DNA of 64,000 nucleotides from Symbiodinium natans (taxonomy: Eukaryota > Sar > Dinophyceae > Suessiales > Symbiodiniaceae). The stretch covers positions 30,642 to 94,641 of the forward strand of contig CAJNDS010000574.1 of the NCBI GenBank assembly GCA_905221605.1. Direction: 5' to 3'. The notes under the pieces are model-generated. The model did not search any database. It was not told the DNA's origin and saw nothing but the letters and a program-made list of their open reading frames with translations. The first letter of the stretch is position 1. Each line of letters begins with the position of its first letter. Of the stretch, positions 31,484 through 43,190 are shown piece by piece. Position numbers and translations under genes: made by a program.

Positions 31484-31605
31484 ATATGAAGCAGGGTATA
31501 TATTTCTGTTTTTGGTGAGTGTATATACGGTTCCTTTTTAATATTGGTGAGTGTATATACTGGGTGTCCATTGGGGGTACAAGAAATATAAACCCTACTT
31601 CATAT
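31484..31605. mobile_element. Hairpin element family J
   Basis: Ends ATATGAAGCAGGGTATATAT and TATAAACCCTACTTCATAT, about 20 of 22 matched; inside, GGTGAGTGTATATAC is repeated twice. Confidence 0.5.
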
Positions 31606-31859
31606 AGGGGCCTACCACTATTGAATTAGGCTGCGTATGTTCAGGTTTAATCAGGATCGAAGTGTGTGTTCGATAACGGGGAAGCAGAGTCCTCCCACAA
31701 GAAACTCATTCAAGAATCATACTCTAGATTAACTAGAGAATGTTAAGACTGTGCTGCAACTACTTGACTTGGGATGGGTCTGTTGGGGGTACTTTTGAAC
31801 CATGCACATATGGGGAAGCCTAAACCCTAAACCCCAAGCCCCAAACCGTACACCCTAAC

Positions 31860-32286
31860 CATCCGCAGCTGTAGAAGACAAGTGATCCGTTTGGCCAAGG
31901 ACATGCACCGTGAGAGCATGCAGGCATCGCCGATTGGCTCGGCCGAAAATCTGTGAGTCCGCGAACTGCATCCGGCCGCGGAGACGCTGAGCTTCCTTTC
32001 TGTCAAGGCGGCCCTCCCTTACGGCAGTCAGCAAGGCTTGGGCCAGTTTTTGCGACAAGGCGTGTTGTCAATCTCCCGTCTGCCACTGGTAGCAAATTCC
32101 AGATTCACAACTACCCCTAGGGACGTGAATGACGGGCCGAAGTCCTAAGCTTTGGAGCCTTGCTCGGCGAATTGCCAACCAAGCAAGTGGAACAGTCTTG
32201 GCACTGTCCAGGCCGTGCTGCTGACCTTGACCTCCGTTGCTATAGTGGGGAAATCGTCATAGTAATTGGTCCACATAGCGCCTAGA
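31860..32286 (-). pseudogene. Reverse transcriptase and connection fragment
   Basis: Acceptor AGGCTGCAG|TCTAG, donor GCGGATG|GTTAGGG. The RT palm box NYYDDFP lies about 8 codons in, followed by LFHLLGWQFAEQGSKA, an in-frame TAG, then DFGPSFTSLGVVVNLEF. After a frameshift near 32060 it continues as RLDRKEAQRLRGRMQFADSQ, a conserved connection motif in dinoflagellate retroelements as I recall it. Lineage (DIRS-like or other) cannot be settled here. Confidence 0.6.
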
Positions 32287-32951
32287 CTGCAGCCTGATGC
32301 CCTTCCAACACCCTGAAATCCTAACTCGAAAGCCCAAACTCTCCTGTAAACCGTAACTTCTTAGGGTAGTTGCATGGTCCCTTAGTATGGGCCCGTAAAA
32401 AGGGGACCACCCCTTGTATACCCCTTATGTACCCTATAAAACCTAGGGGCCAGGCTTCAGAACCCTTTAAGGAAGTTTAAGGTAAGGGAACACATAGAGC
32501 GCACTTATAGCTACCCTTAGATAAACCCGAAACCCGCCCTTGGCCCTAAGCCCTCAACCCTTTGCAGGCCCCAAAAAACAAACCCTGTAAACCCGGAATC
32601 CCAAATCCCCAACCCCTCTAAGTCCCTAAGCCCTTAACCCGTGAACCTGAAGTCTTCAACCCCGCAAGCCCTCTAAGGCCTAAGCCCTACAACCCCATGT
32701 AACCCTCCAAGCCATCCTAAGCCATAAGCCTTCTACACCCAAAGCCCTGCAAGCCCAAGCCCTCTACGCCCTCAACCCTGGGCCCTAAAACCTCAAAACC
32801 CTAAAACCCTAAACCTCAAAACCTCAAACCCCAAACCCCAAATCCTAAACCCCAAGTAAATCCTAAACCCGAAGCTTCAAACCCTAAACCCCAAATCCTA
32901 ACCCCCCCCCCCCCCAAAAAAAAAAAAAAAAAAAAACTGAAACACTGGCAC

Positions 32952-32997
32952 CTGGACTGATTGCCTCTGTCGAAGGCGGCCCTCGTCAACCTCAGAA
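32952..32997 (-). pseudogene. Small linking segment of gene P
   Basis: Acceptor CGCTTGACAG|TTCTG, donor CAGTCCAG|GTGCC, phases 1/2. Peptide LRLTRAAFDRGNQS. Assigned only by phase and splice sites. Confidence 0.3.
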
Positions 32998-33029
32998 CTG
33001 TCAAGCGATCGGCTGGGGCCTCTGGCTTG

Positions 33030-33148
33030 GGGTTTAGGGTTTAGGGTTTAGGGTTTAGGGTTTAGGGTTTAGGGTTTAGGGTTTAGGGTTTAGGGTTTAG
33101 GGTTTAGGGTTTAGGGTTTAGGGTTTAGGGTTTAGGGTTTAGGGTTAG
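33030..33148. repeat. TTTAGGG array
   Basis: Clean array between the gag-like and RT segments of gene P. Confidence 0.95.
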
Positions 33149-33204
33149 GGTGTAGGCCACAGGCATCCGATTCAGGATTCAGGATTCAGGATTCAGGGTT
33201 TAGG

Positions 33205-33330
33205 GTTTGAGTTCAAGGGGGGTATCCAACCCAAGGTTCCCGAATACTCCCCTCTACTCCCTACGGCTCCCTAAGCCTCCCTAAGGTTCCCTGGGTACCT
33301 ACCCCCATGAACCCCCCTCCCTTAAGCACC
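33205..33330. repeat. Dispersed module family I, copy 3
   Basis: GGGGGGTATCCAACCCAAGG through CCCCCCTCCCTTAAGCACCC; the two ends are complementary. Confidence 0.45.
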
Positions 33331-33664
33331 CTATAATAGAATATTCAACCCTGGAGCCTTCAATCCAAACACACGTCTTACCACCCTAATGCCCTAAAGC
33401 CTAGACCCTAAAACCTCAAAACCCTTAAGCTCCAGAACCCTAAACCCTGAAACCCTCAAACTCTGAAACCCTAAGCCCTAAAACTCTAAAACCCTACCCA
33501 GAGCTGCAGTCTCCACAATCCCTACGGCAAACCACAACCCAACCACCCTCATCCGCAGAGTACTCAGGTCATGGAGAATAGAGCTTGAGACTCCGCACCC
33601 TAAACCCTAAACCCTGAACCCAAAAGCCGAAAGCAATCCTCCCAACCCTGACAACCCTAAAGAC

Positions 33665-34045
33665 CCTCAAAATTGGTCACGTACGGGGGCGAAGTCAACC
33701 TTTGCAACAGCTGCTGACGCTCAGCCAGATCTCCAGGTTGGTACAAGCACAACACGCGGAAGAGCAAAGCAACAGTCGAAATGTTGCGCGAAGTCACAAG
33801 ATCCTGATGCACCTGTTCCGGAAGGGCACGAACCAACATCTGAAACGCCCTGGCCTCAAGCCTTTGATAAGCAGGAGCCCTCAAGGTTCGTGAAGCTTCA
33901 GGGACAATGCGAATCCTGTCAAGGGGAGACGCAAGCTGCCATCGCATGTAAAGATCATCGGCTTCCCGTTCAACAAGACTCCACCACTCAGCAGAGGCTG
34001 GGCTCAAGTCGTTCATGAACGGACGAATGCTTACGAACCAGTTCC
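33665..34045 (-). pseudogene. Gag-like domain segment
   Basis: Acceptor CCCTTTGAG|GGAAC, donor TTTGAGG|GTCTTTAG, phases 1/1, 126 open codons with an internal ATG at 34016. Residues such as SAEWWSLVEREADDLYMRW, QMLVRALPEQVHQDLV and FRVLCLYQPGDLAERQQLL match the helical gag domain of dinoflagellate copia-type elements. No zinc knuckle is in this segment. Confidence 0.6.
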
Positions 34046-34182
34046 CTCAAAGGGGGCTTGGGATTTAGGGCTTCGAGTCTGGGACTCAGAGCCACCCGGA
34101 ACCCTCCCCCAACCCAAGTAGACCCTCACAACCCTCATACAACCCCCGAAACCTCAAACCCAAAAACAGCCCAAGCTCTTTG

Positions 34183-34440
34183 AAACCCTAAACCCTAAAC
34201 CCTAAACCCTAAACCCTAAACCCTAAACCCTAAACCCTAAACCCTAAACCCTAAACCCTAAACCCTAAACCCTAAACCCTAAACCTAACCCTAAACCCTA
34301 AACCCTAAACCCTAAACCCTAAACCCTAAACCCTAAACCCTAAACCTAAACCCTAAACCCTAAACCCTAAACCCTAAACCCTAAACCCTAAACCCTAACC
34401 CCCAAACCCTAAACCCTAAACCTCTAAACCCTAAACCCGG
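34183..34440. repeat. CCCTAAA array, ~36 units
   Basis: Separates the SPFDA and gag-like segments of gene P. Confidence 0.95.
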
Positions 34441-34450
34441 GCTCGGCAAC

Positions 34451-34519
34451 CGGCATCGAAGGGCGATGCCGAGACGTGGGCGTCGAAAGGCGAGGCATCG
34501 AACGGAGACGCTGCGCTGC
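34451..34519 (-). pseudogene. Segment of gene P with SPFDA repeats
   Basis: Acceptor CTCGTGCAG|GCAG, donor GATGCCG|GTTGCC, phases 1/1. The peptide carries the five-residue motif SPFDA three times in 22 residues. Confidence 0.4.
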
Positions 34520-34529
34520 CTGCACGAGT

Positions 34530-34830
34530 GTTTAGGGTTTAGGGTTTAGGGTTTGGGGTTTGGGGTTTGGGGTTTAGGGTTCGGGGTTTAGGGTTTGGGG
34601 ATTAGGGTTTGGGGTTTGGGGCTTGGGGTTTTGGGTTTTGGGTTTGGGCTTTGGGGTTTAGGGTTTTGGGGTTTTGGGTTTGGGGATTTGGGTTTGGGGT
34701 TTGGGGTTTGGGGTTTGGGGTTTGGGGTTTGGGGTTTGGGGTTTGGGGTTTGGGGTTTGGGGTTTGGGGTTTGGGGCTGGGGTTTAGGGTTTAGGGTTTG
34801 TGGTTTGGGGTTTTGGGTTGAGAACTTAGG
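34530..34830. repeat. TTTGGGG variant array
   Basis: About 13 clean TTTGGGG units within TTTAGGG and TTTTGGG DNA. Confidence 0.9.
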
Positions 34831-35107
34831 GTGGAGGGGGCGTGAGGGTTGGGGCCTAGAGGTTAAGATGTTTTCCTGATGGTTTGGCAGTGGGGTTTCC
34901 GGGGTGGGGGGTAGAGGGGTTGAGGGTTTAGGGTACATCTTGGGCCAAGGGGCTCGTCTGTCATGTGTCTTAACATGCTTTTGGCTAAGCAGTTCGTGCT
35001 TAAGGGCTACCAGTTCAGGAGTTCCCCTAAACCCGAAGATACCTCAAACCGTAAAACCCCAAACCCCGAAGTACCCTAAGCCCTAAACCCCAAACAAGTT
35101 ATGGTTT

Positions 35108-35220
35108 CTTGTTAGCCCAGTTATCATGTGTTAATACGGGCGCCCTTTTTGGGGGTTGGTTACTGTACAAGGGAACCTTAAACTAAAAAAAGGGCAAAGG
35201 GTACCTCTGAGCTAGCCTAG
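35108..35220. mobile_element. Hairpin element family E, copy 2
   Basis: Ends TCTTGTTAGCCCAGTTAT and GAGCTAGCCTAG with an internal AAGGGAACCTTAAAC block as in copy 1; more diverged. Confidence 0.45.
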
Positions 35221-35314
35221 ACCCTAAAACCCTAAAACCCTAAAACCTAAACCCTAAACCGTAAACCCTAAACCCTAAACCCTGCACCCTAAACCCTAAA
35301 CCCTGAAGGTCGAC

Positions 35315-35405
35315 ATGTAGGCTTCCAGGAAAGCCCTGAAGCCCAGATCCGATCCCGGATCCACGCCCGGCCTTCTTTGGGCTCCTCCCTTGGCTTCACA
35401 TCCGC
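35315..35405 (-). CDS. Exon of gene P
   Basis: Acceptor CGAAACCCAG|GCG, donor CCTACAT|GTCGAC, phases 0/1, 30 codons. Starts ADVKPREEPKEGRAWIRDRI. Confidence 0.45.
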
Positions 35406-35550
35406 CTGGGTTTCGAGTTTAGGGTTTAGGGTTTCGGGTTTAGGGTTTAGGGTTTCGGGTTTAGGGTTTCGGGTTTAGGGTTTCAGGCGCAGGTTTTCAG
35501 GTTTGGAGGAAGGCGGGGGGGGGGGGGTGTTGGGTTCTGGGGCGCTCCAC

Positions 35551-35576
35551 TTCCTTCGTCTTCTTTGCAGGGGCGG
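35551..35576 (-). CDS. Small exon of gene P
   Basis: Acceptor TTGTCCCCAG|CCGCC, donor AAGGAA|GTGGAG, phases 1/0. Peptide APAKKTKE. Beyond the donor the frame stays open a little. Confidence 0.35.
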
Positions 35577-36348
35577 CTGGGGACAAGCCAAACCGAGACC
35601 CGAAACCCGAAACCGGAAATTCCTAAACCCTTAAACCCTAAACCCTAAACCCTGAACCCTCGGCGGCTCGTTCGCTACTGAAGCAAGTGTGTGGCCTTGG
35701 GGGCGTTTTACCATGTTTTGCGGAAGAATTTGGGTGGGGGGAAGGGGGGGGGGGGCTGAGCATCGATGAACCCCGAAGCTCCAACCGGTTTAGGGTTTAG
35801 GGTTTAGGGTTTAGGGTTTAGGGTTTAGGGTTTAGGGTTTAGGGTTTAGGGTTTAGGGTTTAGGGTTTAGGGTTAGCCGGGTTTTACGGGCTTAGGGTTG
35901 GGTCGGATGAGTCACTCTTATCTCGGAACTGAAGGTGCGCCACCGATCAGTCACAATTGGATTCAGGGTTGAGGGACAAAACGTCCTAACTAAACCCTAA
36001 ACCCTAAACCCTAAACCCTAAACCCTAAACCCTAAGCCCTAAGCCCTAAGCCCTAAGCCCTAAGCCCTAGACCCTAAACCCAAAGCCCCAAACCCTATGC
36101 CCCAACACCTAAGCCCCAAACCCTAAACCCCTAAAACCATCCCCTGTTGACTTGGCGTCGCGCCACGGCCACGCGCCCGGGCGTCAGCGCCCGCCCCGGC
36201 CTTCAGCGTGGATCCGGGATTAGGACTTCTTGTGCATCCTAATTCAGACCTTAAACCCTAAACCCTGAACACTACACCCTAAACCCTAAACCCTGAACAC
36301 TAAACCCTGAACACTAAACCCGAAACCCTAAACCCTAAACCCTAAACC

Positions 36349-36531
36349 CTAAGCCTGAACCCTGAACCCTGGACACTCAACCCTAAATCTCAGGCAGCTG
36401 GTCCTTCGTTGCACTGCATGCCTCTTCAGGACATAGACGCCTCTCACGTAGTGGATCGCCACGCCTTTCCAAGGTGCTTCCGGCAGCCAGGCGCCTTTTT
36501 CGCTTGCCCGACTGACGTCTACGGCGGTCAT
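36349..36531 (-). other. Open exon-like segment, frame unresolved
   Basis: An ATG at 36531 opens MTAVDVSRASEKGAWLPEAP. A second minus frame, entered at CGGGCAAG|CGA, reads RKRRLAAGSTLERRGDPLRE and on to EACSATKDQLPE before the telomere motif. Both look protein-like; phase with neighbours was not established. Confidence 0.3.
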
Positions 36532-36949
36532 GCCCTAAACCCTAAACCCTAAACCCTAAACCCTAAACCCTAAACCCTAAACCCTGAACCCTAAACCCTA
36601 AACCCTAAACCCTCAACCCTCAACCCCAAACCCCGAACTGCAATAGTATGCTGCCTCTGACACCAGAGTTCAAAAGCGAGAATGATACCTGCTGGGTGCT
36701 GCCGGGCATCGTATATAATACGTAACCCGTAACCCATAACCCCTAAACCGTAAACCCTAAATCCTAAATCCTAAATCCTAAATCCTAAGCCCTAAACCCT
36801 AAACTCTAAACTCTAAACCCCAAACCCTAAAACCCTACCAAGCCGTGACACTTCGGGCACTGTGAGGTGCCAAACGTGGTCTCAAGCAAGAACAGCTGAA
36901 CTGAGAGGTTTAAGGCTCAGGGTTTTGAAGGGTGAACATGGAAGAGCTC

Positions 36950-37440
36950 TAAACCCTAAACCCTAAACCCTAAACCCTAAACCCTAAACCCTAAACCCTA
37001 AACCCTAAACCCTAAACCCTAAACCCTAAACCCTAAACCCTAAACCCTAAACCCTCAACCCTACATGAGAGCCCTAAAGCTTCAGTCCCACTCCTTGAAG
37101 CGACTGAGATCCCTGCTTTGCCACATTGCCCGCTGGCATCTCCCCTTAGAGAGCCAACTCGCGGGTGTAGGCTTTAGGGTTTAGGGTTTAGGGCTTTAGG
37201 CTTTAGGGTTTAGGGTTTAGGGTTTAGGGTTTAGGGTTTAGGGCTTAGGGCTTTAGGGTTTAGGGTTTAGGGTTTAGGGTTTAGGGTTTCGGGTTTAGGG
37301 TTCAGGGTTAGGGGTTTAGGGTTTAGGCCTTAGGGTTCAGGGTTAGGGGTTTAGGGTTTAGGGCTTAGGGTTCAGGGTTAGGGGTTTAGGGTTTAGGGCT
37401 CGGGGTTCAGGGTTAGGGTTTAGGGCTTAGGGTTTAGGGA
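36950..37440. repeat. Inverted pair: CCCTAAA (36950-37060) and TTTAGGG (37165-37440)
   Basis: The arms could fold around a ~100-bp spacer with an open minus frame. Confidence 0.85.
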
Positions 37441-38238
37441 AGTTGTATGGGGTTTGGGCACCAAGAACGTTTGGAACGAAACATGTTTCCTCGAAACGCT
37501 TTGCACGAACACGTTTCGAACGAAAGGTCTTGAGCGAAACACTGTTGTGTGACTTCTCATGGGACCACCATGCACTAGACCAAGGAGTAACCTAGGAATA
37601 AAAATGGTACGGTTTTTGGTTTTCAGGGGAATATAAGGAAACCCCAACCCCCCAAAACAAAAAGGAAATAAGTGCCTACTCCAGGTCCTGCAAGAGCCTT
37701 TTGGGAATTCACCGGAGGAGGAGGATCCTTGGCTTCTCCACTGTCTCCCCGGAGAAAAGAATAAGTCGAAATGATCGAAATGGGTTTAGGGTTTAGGGTT
37801 TAGGGCCAAGTTTAGGGTTTAGGATTTAGGATTTAGGATTTAGGGCTTCGGGTTTAGGGTTTCCAATCTTCACCACCCCTTCTTTTCTCCCGCTTTGGGT
37901 TTGAGGGTTTTGGGGTTTAGGGTTGTGGGGCTTTGGGACTAGGGTTTTCAAGGTTTTGAAAGGTCTTTAAGGCCTTTATGGGTTTGTAGGGGTTTGTTTA
38001 TTGCAGGTTTAGGGTGCAACATTTATCCTATGCACCTCCACCCGACTTACCCTCATCTTGGGTGCCCTGCTGCGCCGTTCCGATGGCAGTGTGGCGCGTG
38101 GCTGTGCTAGGAACGGCCCGCAGGATTTAGGTGGATGGATAGAGCTGAGGTCTCTTTTGCATTGCTTCCTAAGACCTGTGTAACCTACACCCTTGACACC
38201 CGAAAACGTATACAATCTACACCCTATAACTAGAAGCC

Positions 38239-38334
38239 ATACCAGGACGGGCTATTAGACCCTATGACCCCTTAAAAAGGCCCTGCATAGGGTTGATGAT
38301 GGGGATTATAAGGCCTCATAGCCCATCCTGGTAT
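38239..38334. mobile_element. Hairpin element family B, copy 1
   Basis: Ends ATACCAGGACGGGCTAT and ATAGCCCATCCTGGTAT form a 17-bp near-perfect inverted repeat. Confidence 0.55.
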
Positions 38335-38956
38335 GTATGCCTAAGCTTTATAGGTGGAAGAGTTTGAGGGGTGAGAGTTGACTCGGATTCAGGTTTGAAG
38401 AGCTCCACTGTCTGCTTCCGGGCCCTGCAGCTGTATTGCATTGGCTTAGGGCAGCTCCCCAGGTGAGTTTAGGGTTTAGGGTTTAGGGTTTAGGGTTTAG
38501 GGTTTAGGGTTCAGGGTTTAGGGTTTAGGGTTTAGGGTGTAACAGCTAATCTTCTGGGAGGAAGGTGGCTTCTTCGCGCTCTGTAAGCCTGCATGCTTGC
38601 AAAAGGAAGCCGAGGTACTTCGAGGTCGGGTTGGGCATGCTTGGTGACCCCAAGCCCCTAAACCCTAAACCCTACACCCTAAATCCTAAACCCTAAACCC
38701 TAAACCCTAGACCCCTAAACCCCGAAACTCCAAACCCCGGTTCCCTAAACCCCAAAAAAACCCGCAACCCTAAACCCTAAACCCCGAAATCCCAAACCCT
38801 AAGCCCCGAAACCCGAAACCCTAAACCCTAAACCCCAAAACCTGAACCTGCAGTTGACTCCTCAGATCGTGGTCTCAGAGACCCTGAATCCTGGATACAA
38901 AGCTTCGAAGATTGCGGACACGGGTTTCCCCCTAACATTCCCAAGGTGGTTTAGTA

Positions 38957-39220
38957 TAGGGGTTAGGGTTTAGGGTTTAGGGTTAGGGTTTAGGGTTTAG
39001 GGTTTAGGGTTTAGGGTTTAGGGTTTAGGGTTTAGGGTTTAGGGTTTAGGGTTTAGGGTTTAGGGTTTAGGGTTTAGGGTTTAGGGTTTAGGGTTTAGGG
39101 TTTAGGGTTTAGGGTTAGGTTAGGGTTTAGGGTTTAGGGTTTAGGGTTTAGGGTTTAGGGTTTAGGGTTTAGGGTTTAGGGTTTAGGGTTTGGGGTTTGG
39201 GGTTTGGGGTTTAGGGTTTC
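38957..39220. repeat. TTTAGGG array, ~36 units
   Basis: Clean, ending in three TTTGGGG units. Confidence 0.95.
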
Positions 39221-40265
39221 GGACAGCTCTTGACATCATTCACCTCATGGCTGCTACGGCCAGAAACCAAACAACTATATGGACCACAAACACCTCGTAG
39301 AGTCTTAGAGTTCATAACTGTTTGCACCCCAAGCCCCAAGCCCCAAACCCTAAACCCGAAGCCCTAAACCCTAAACCCTACACCTCAAGCCTTAAGCCCT
39401 AAGCCCTAAACCCTAGTCCTCAAGCCTTAAGCCCTAAGCCCTAAACCCTAAACCATAACCCTAAACCCTCAACCTGAGGGGTACTAGGATCCCCGAGCTG
39501 TACCTTTTGAAAACACTTAACTCAAAACTTTCCACACCAGCCCTGGAGCCCCGAATCATAGGGTCAACGCCCCCCCCCCCCCCCCCCCCCAAAGGAGGAG
39601 GGTTTATAGTCTAGGATTTAGGGTTTAGGGTTGAGGGTTTGGAGTTTCGGGGTTGAAGACGTAGGGCTTACATTAGACTGTTTGGGGAACCCCCTAAACC
39701 CTAAACCCTAAACCCTAATCCCTAAACCCTAAACCCTAAACCCTAAACCCCAGGCGGGCGCATGATTCCTGTTCATTTCTGTGCATCGACAAATGGCGCG
39801 CATGCCGCGGTTATGATGTTGCAGGCTCCAGGCTTGTTTGGTCGATTGGGTTTAGGGGTTAGGGTTTAGGGTTTAGGGTTTAGGAGGGTTCGGATTTTCG
39901 GTAAACCCCAATCCCTAAACCCGGTTTAGGATTTGGGGTTGAATGCAAGTGTCGGGTCTGTCTCCTGGGTTGGGGGCCTTCTTGGGGCATTTTTCGGGGT
40001 CAAGGCTGTCGAAACTGCAGGCTCTATGCGAACCACCTACAAGTTCTAGTTATTTCTTTCTTGAAGGCCTGGGGTTTGGGGGCTCTCACCCTGATATCTC
40101 CGGCCAGAACCTGACGCGAATTACAATCGAATTGACCTGCAAGATTCTGCTGTGGGGACGCCGCATTGCCACCTGTACACTTCCCACGTGCAGAAGCAAA
40201 AAACACAAACATACTGATGGAATCGGCAGCTCCATCCCAGATAGATAGTACGCTGCACAACTATT

Positions 40266-40515
40266 GGGTTTAGGGTTTAGGGTTTAGGGCTTAGGGTTTA
40301 GGGTTTAGGGTTTAGGGTTTAGGGTTTAGGGTTTGGGGTTTGGGGTTTGGGGTTTGGGGTTTGGGGTTTGGGGTTTGGGGTTTGGGGTTTGGTGTTTGGG
40401 GTTTGGGGTTTGGGTTTTGGGGTTTGGGGTTTGGGGTTTGGGGTTTGGGGTTTGGGGTTTGGGGTTTGGGGTTTGGGGTTTGGGGTTTGGGGTTTGGGGT
40501 TTGGGGTTTGGGGTC
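40266..40515. repeat. TTTAGGG to TTTGGGG array
   Basis: About 26 TTTGGGG units directly follow TTTAGGG units; it lies just beyond the last traced exon of gene M. Confidence 0.95.
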
Positions 40516-40543
40516 ATTTTTAGGAACCTTTAAGGGGATCTAC

Positions 40544-40600
40544 CTTTTTTGGATCCTCCCAGGGGCCTGGGGCACTGTGGCCCAAGGACCTGTGTGGCAA
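40544..40600 (-). CDS. Exon of gene M
   Basis: Acceptor GGAGACAG|TTGCC, donor AAAAAAG|GTAGATCC, phases 1/1. Peptide ATQVLGPQCPRPLGGSKK. Confidence 0.4.
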
Positions 40601-43120
40601 CTGTCTCCTCCACCCATGGACACCCCCCCCCCCCTCCCCCCACCGCACCGCAAGTAGCTTGAGAAAGGAGGTTTAGGGTTTAGGGTTTAGGGTCTAGGGT
40701 CTAGGGTTTCGGGTTTAGGGTTTAGGGTTTAGGGTTTAGGGCTTAGGGTTTAGGGTTTAGGGTTCAGGGTTGACAAGAGACTACGGCTTTGGGGGGCTAA
40801 GGCTTGGATTTTCGGACCTAGGAGTTGTCCCAAGTCATACGCTTTGGGGGCTGCCATGGAAGGCGTTTAACGCCTCGATCCATACTGTTCTTGCAAGACA
40901 AAGCATCCAGAAGAACCATGCTCCCATCAAAGTAGGGCCTGAACCCTAAACCTGACACTCCGTAGCCCTAAACCCTAAACCCTAAACCCTAAACCCTAAA
41001 CCCTAAACCCTAAACCCTAAACCCTAAACCCTAAACCCTAAACCCTAAACCCTAAACCCTAAAAACCAAAACCCTAAATCCTAAACCCGAAGCCACAGGG
41101 TTTCAGGCTGCATATCCCAAACTAAACCTAAACTCTAAAGCCTAAACCCTAAACCCCCAAACCCTAAACCCTAAACCTTAAACTCTCTCCTGAAGCCCTG
41201 AGTCCCGTAAAGCCTCAAGAACCAGCCAAGTCGTTGCAGACAAAAACCGCAAGTCAGCCACCCTAAACCCTAAGCCCTAAACGCTAAACCCTAAACCCTA
41301 AAAGCCGTAAACCCCAAATTCCTCCGTATCCCATATCAGCCTCACCCAACCCAGCCCTGTATAAGCCATGAGCCCTACGACCCCTACGGACAAGCCCGAG
41401 CAACCCAACAACTTACCCTATAAACCATAAACAACTCTAAGCAACCCTAAAACCCCCTCTCCCCCCCCCCCCCCCCCAACAAAAAAAGACCTAAACCTAA
41501 ACCCTAAACCCTAAACCCCAAACCCCAAACCCTAAACCCTAAACCCTAAACCCTCAACCCTAAACCCTAAACCCGGTGAACCTTGTGTCGGAGCCATTGG
41601 CTTCCTGCTGGCAAAGGCCGCGCATCGCAGGGCCCTTCAAACACGCGCTGTCGGCCCCTCCCTGCGCTTCTGGGCGAATGGTTTAGGGTTTAGGGTTTAG
41701 GGTTTAGGGTTTAGGGTTTAGGGTTTAGGGTTTAGGGTTTAGGGTTTAGGGTTTAGGGTTTAGGGTCCCATTCAGATCCCACCTTAGGTTTGTTCTGAGA
41801 AGTGGCCAGGCTGAGAATCTACATCGTCGTCTGTCCAGCCAAAGAAGGGCCCCGTCTCTATCTCGGGCTTGGACACGTGGTGGAGAAGGTTTGGGGTTTA
41901 GGGTTTAGGGTTTAGGGTTTAGGGTTTAGGGTTTAGGGTTTAGGGTTTAGGGTTTAGGGGCTAGGGCATAGCATTTTTTAGTTCTTGCTTCTGGAAGTCC
42001 CCTTTCAAGCTTGGCTCAAGCTTGGGTTTTGGCTGGGAACTTAAAAAACCGAAGCCCTACACCCTACACCCTTAAACCCTTAAACACCCTACACCCTACA
42101 CCCTTAAACCCTTAAACCCTTAAACCCTGAAACCCTTAAACCCTTAAACCCTTAAACCCTCAAACCCTGAAACCCTTAAACCCTTAAACCCCCTGAACCC
42201 CTAAACCCCTAAACCCCCTAAACCCCTAAACCCCTAAACCCCTAAACCCGTAAACCCTTAAACCCTTAAACCCTTAAACCCTTAAACCCTTAAACCCTTA
42301 AACCCTTAAACCCTTAAACCCTTAAACCCTTAAACCCTTAAACCCTTAAACCCTTAAACCTTAAACCCTTAAACCCTTAAACCCTTAAACCCTTAAACCC
42401 TTAAACCCTTAAACCCTTAAACCTTAAACCCTTAAACCCTTAAACCCTTAAACCCTTAAACCCTTAAACCCTTAAACCCTTAAACCCTTAAACCCTTAAA
42501 CCCTTAACCCTAAACCCTGAACCCTACATGGCTTTGACTTTGGCACGGAGGAGCATGGGGGGGCTCACATGGGCCCGGGCAGCGTGCGCGCGGTGGCGAG
42601 GTGGCTCCTCAGGGAGGTTGGGGAGGGGAGTTCTACACAATCTGTGGGGTTTTGGGTTTAGGGTTTAGGCTTCAGGGTTTAGGGTTTAGGGCTCCTCAGG
42701 GAGGTTGGGGAGGGGAGTTCTGCACAATCTGTGGGGTTTAGGGTTTAGGGTTTAAGGTTCAGGGTTTAGGGTTCAGGGCAAGCCCCCCCAAGGATGCAAG
42801 ACAAGGACATCAGGGTAGAGCGAACCAGAACGACCCCAAACCTTAAACCATCAAATCCATGTAATCCGACAGGGTTCCAGTCTTCTTTGCGCCAAGTACA
42901 GCCTAAATCGTAAACCCTAAACCCTAAACCCTAAACCCTAAAACCCTTAAGCCCACCGCGACCCCCCCCCCCCCCCTCCTTGCTTATCGCCCTGCCGAAG
43001 CCCGACCTAGGACGGCCCTGAAAACCCTCCGAAGAAATACTCCTAAACATTATGATCCTCTTAAACCCAGTTGAGGGAACATGCTCTCTCTCTCTCTATA
43101 TATATATATATAACACTCAA

Positions 43121-43190
<70 letters not shown>

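Larger units (their letters stand above)
31173..35576 (-). pseudogene. Gene P: decayed retroelement polyprotein split by telomere-motif introns
   Basis: Seven segments join in phase (1/0, 0/1, 1/1, 1/1, 1/2, 2/1, 1/stop). The fourth (33665-34045) is a gag-like domain; the sixth (31860-32286) is a reverse transcriptase with the YxDD-type box NYYDDFP and a connection segment; the seventh (31173-31267) has the lead-in to an RNase H domain. Protease and integrase are not seen. The RT segment has one in-frame TAG and a frameshift near 32060, and the RNase H lead-in also stops, so it is probably dead unless these are assembly errors. Gaps between segments contain CCCTAAA/TTTAGGG arrays, poly-C and hairpin DNA. 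It differs in sequence from the copia element at 50.2-55.4 kb. Whether the segments really splice together is not proven. Confidence 0.5.
35790..40260. other. Mosaic between genes M and P
   Basis: Arrays, one family B hairpin and several open minus-strand spacers. At 40100-40180 one minus frame reads QFDCNSRQVLAGDIR before a GTGAGAG donor and could continue gene M. Not resolved. Confidence 0.35.

Noticed and set aside
41575-41680. Plus-strand exon CVGAIGFLLAKAAHRRALQT
   Set aside because: No acceptor on the plus strand; the minus reading has AG and GT and fits neighbouring phases.
42058-42510. CRISPR-like regular array
   Set aside because: Units are 8 bp with no spacers; a telomere-motif variant.
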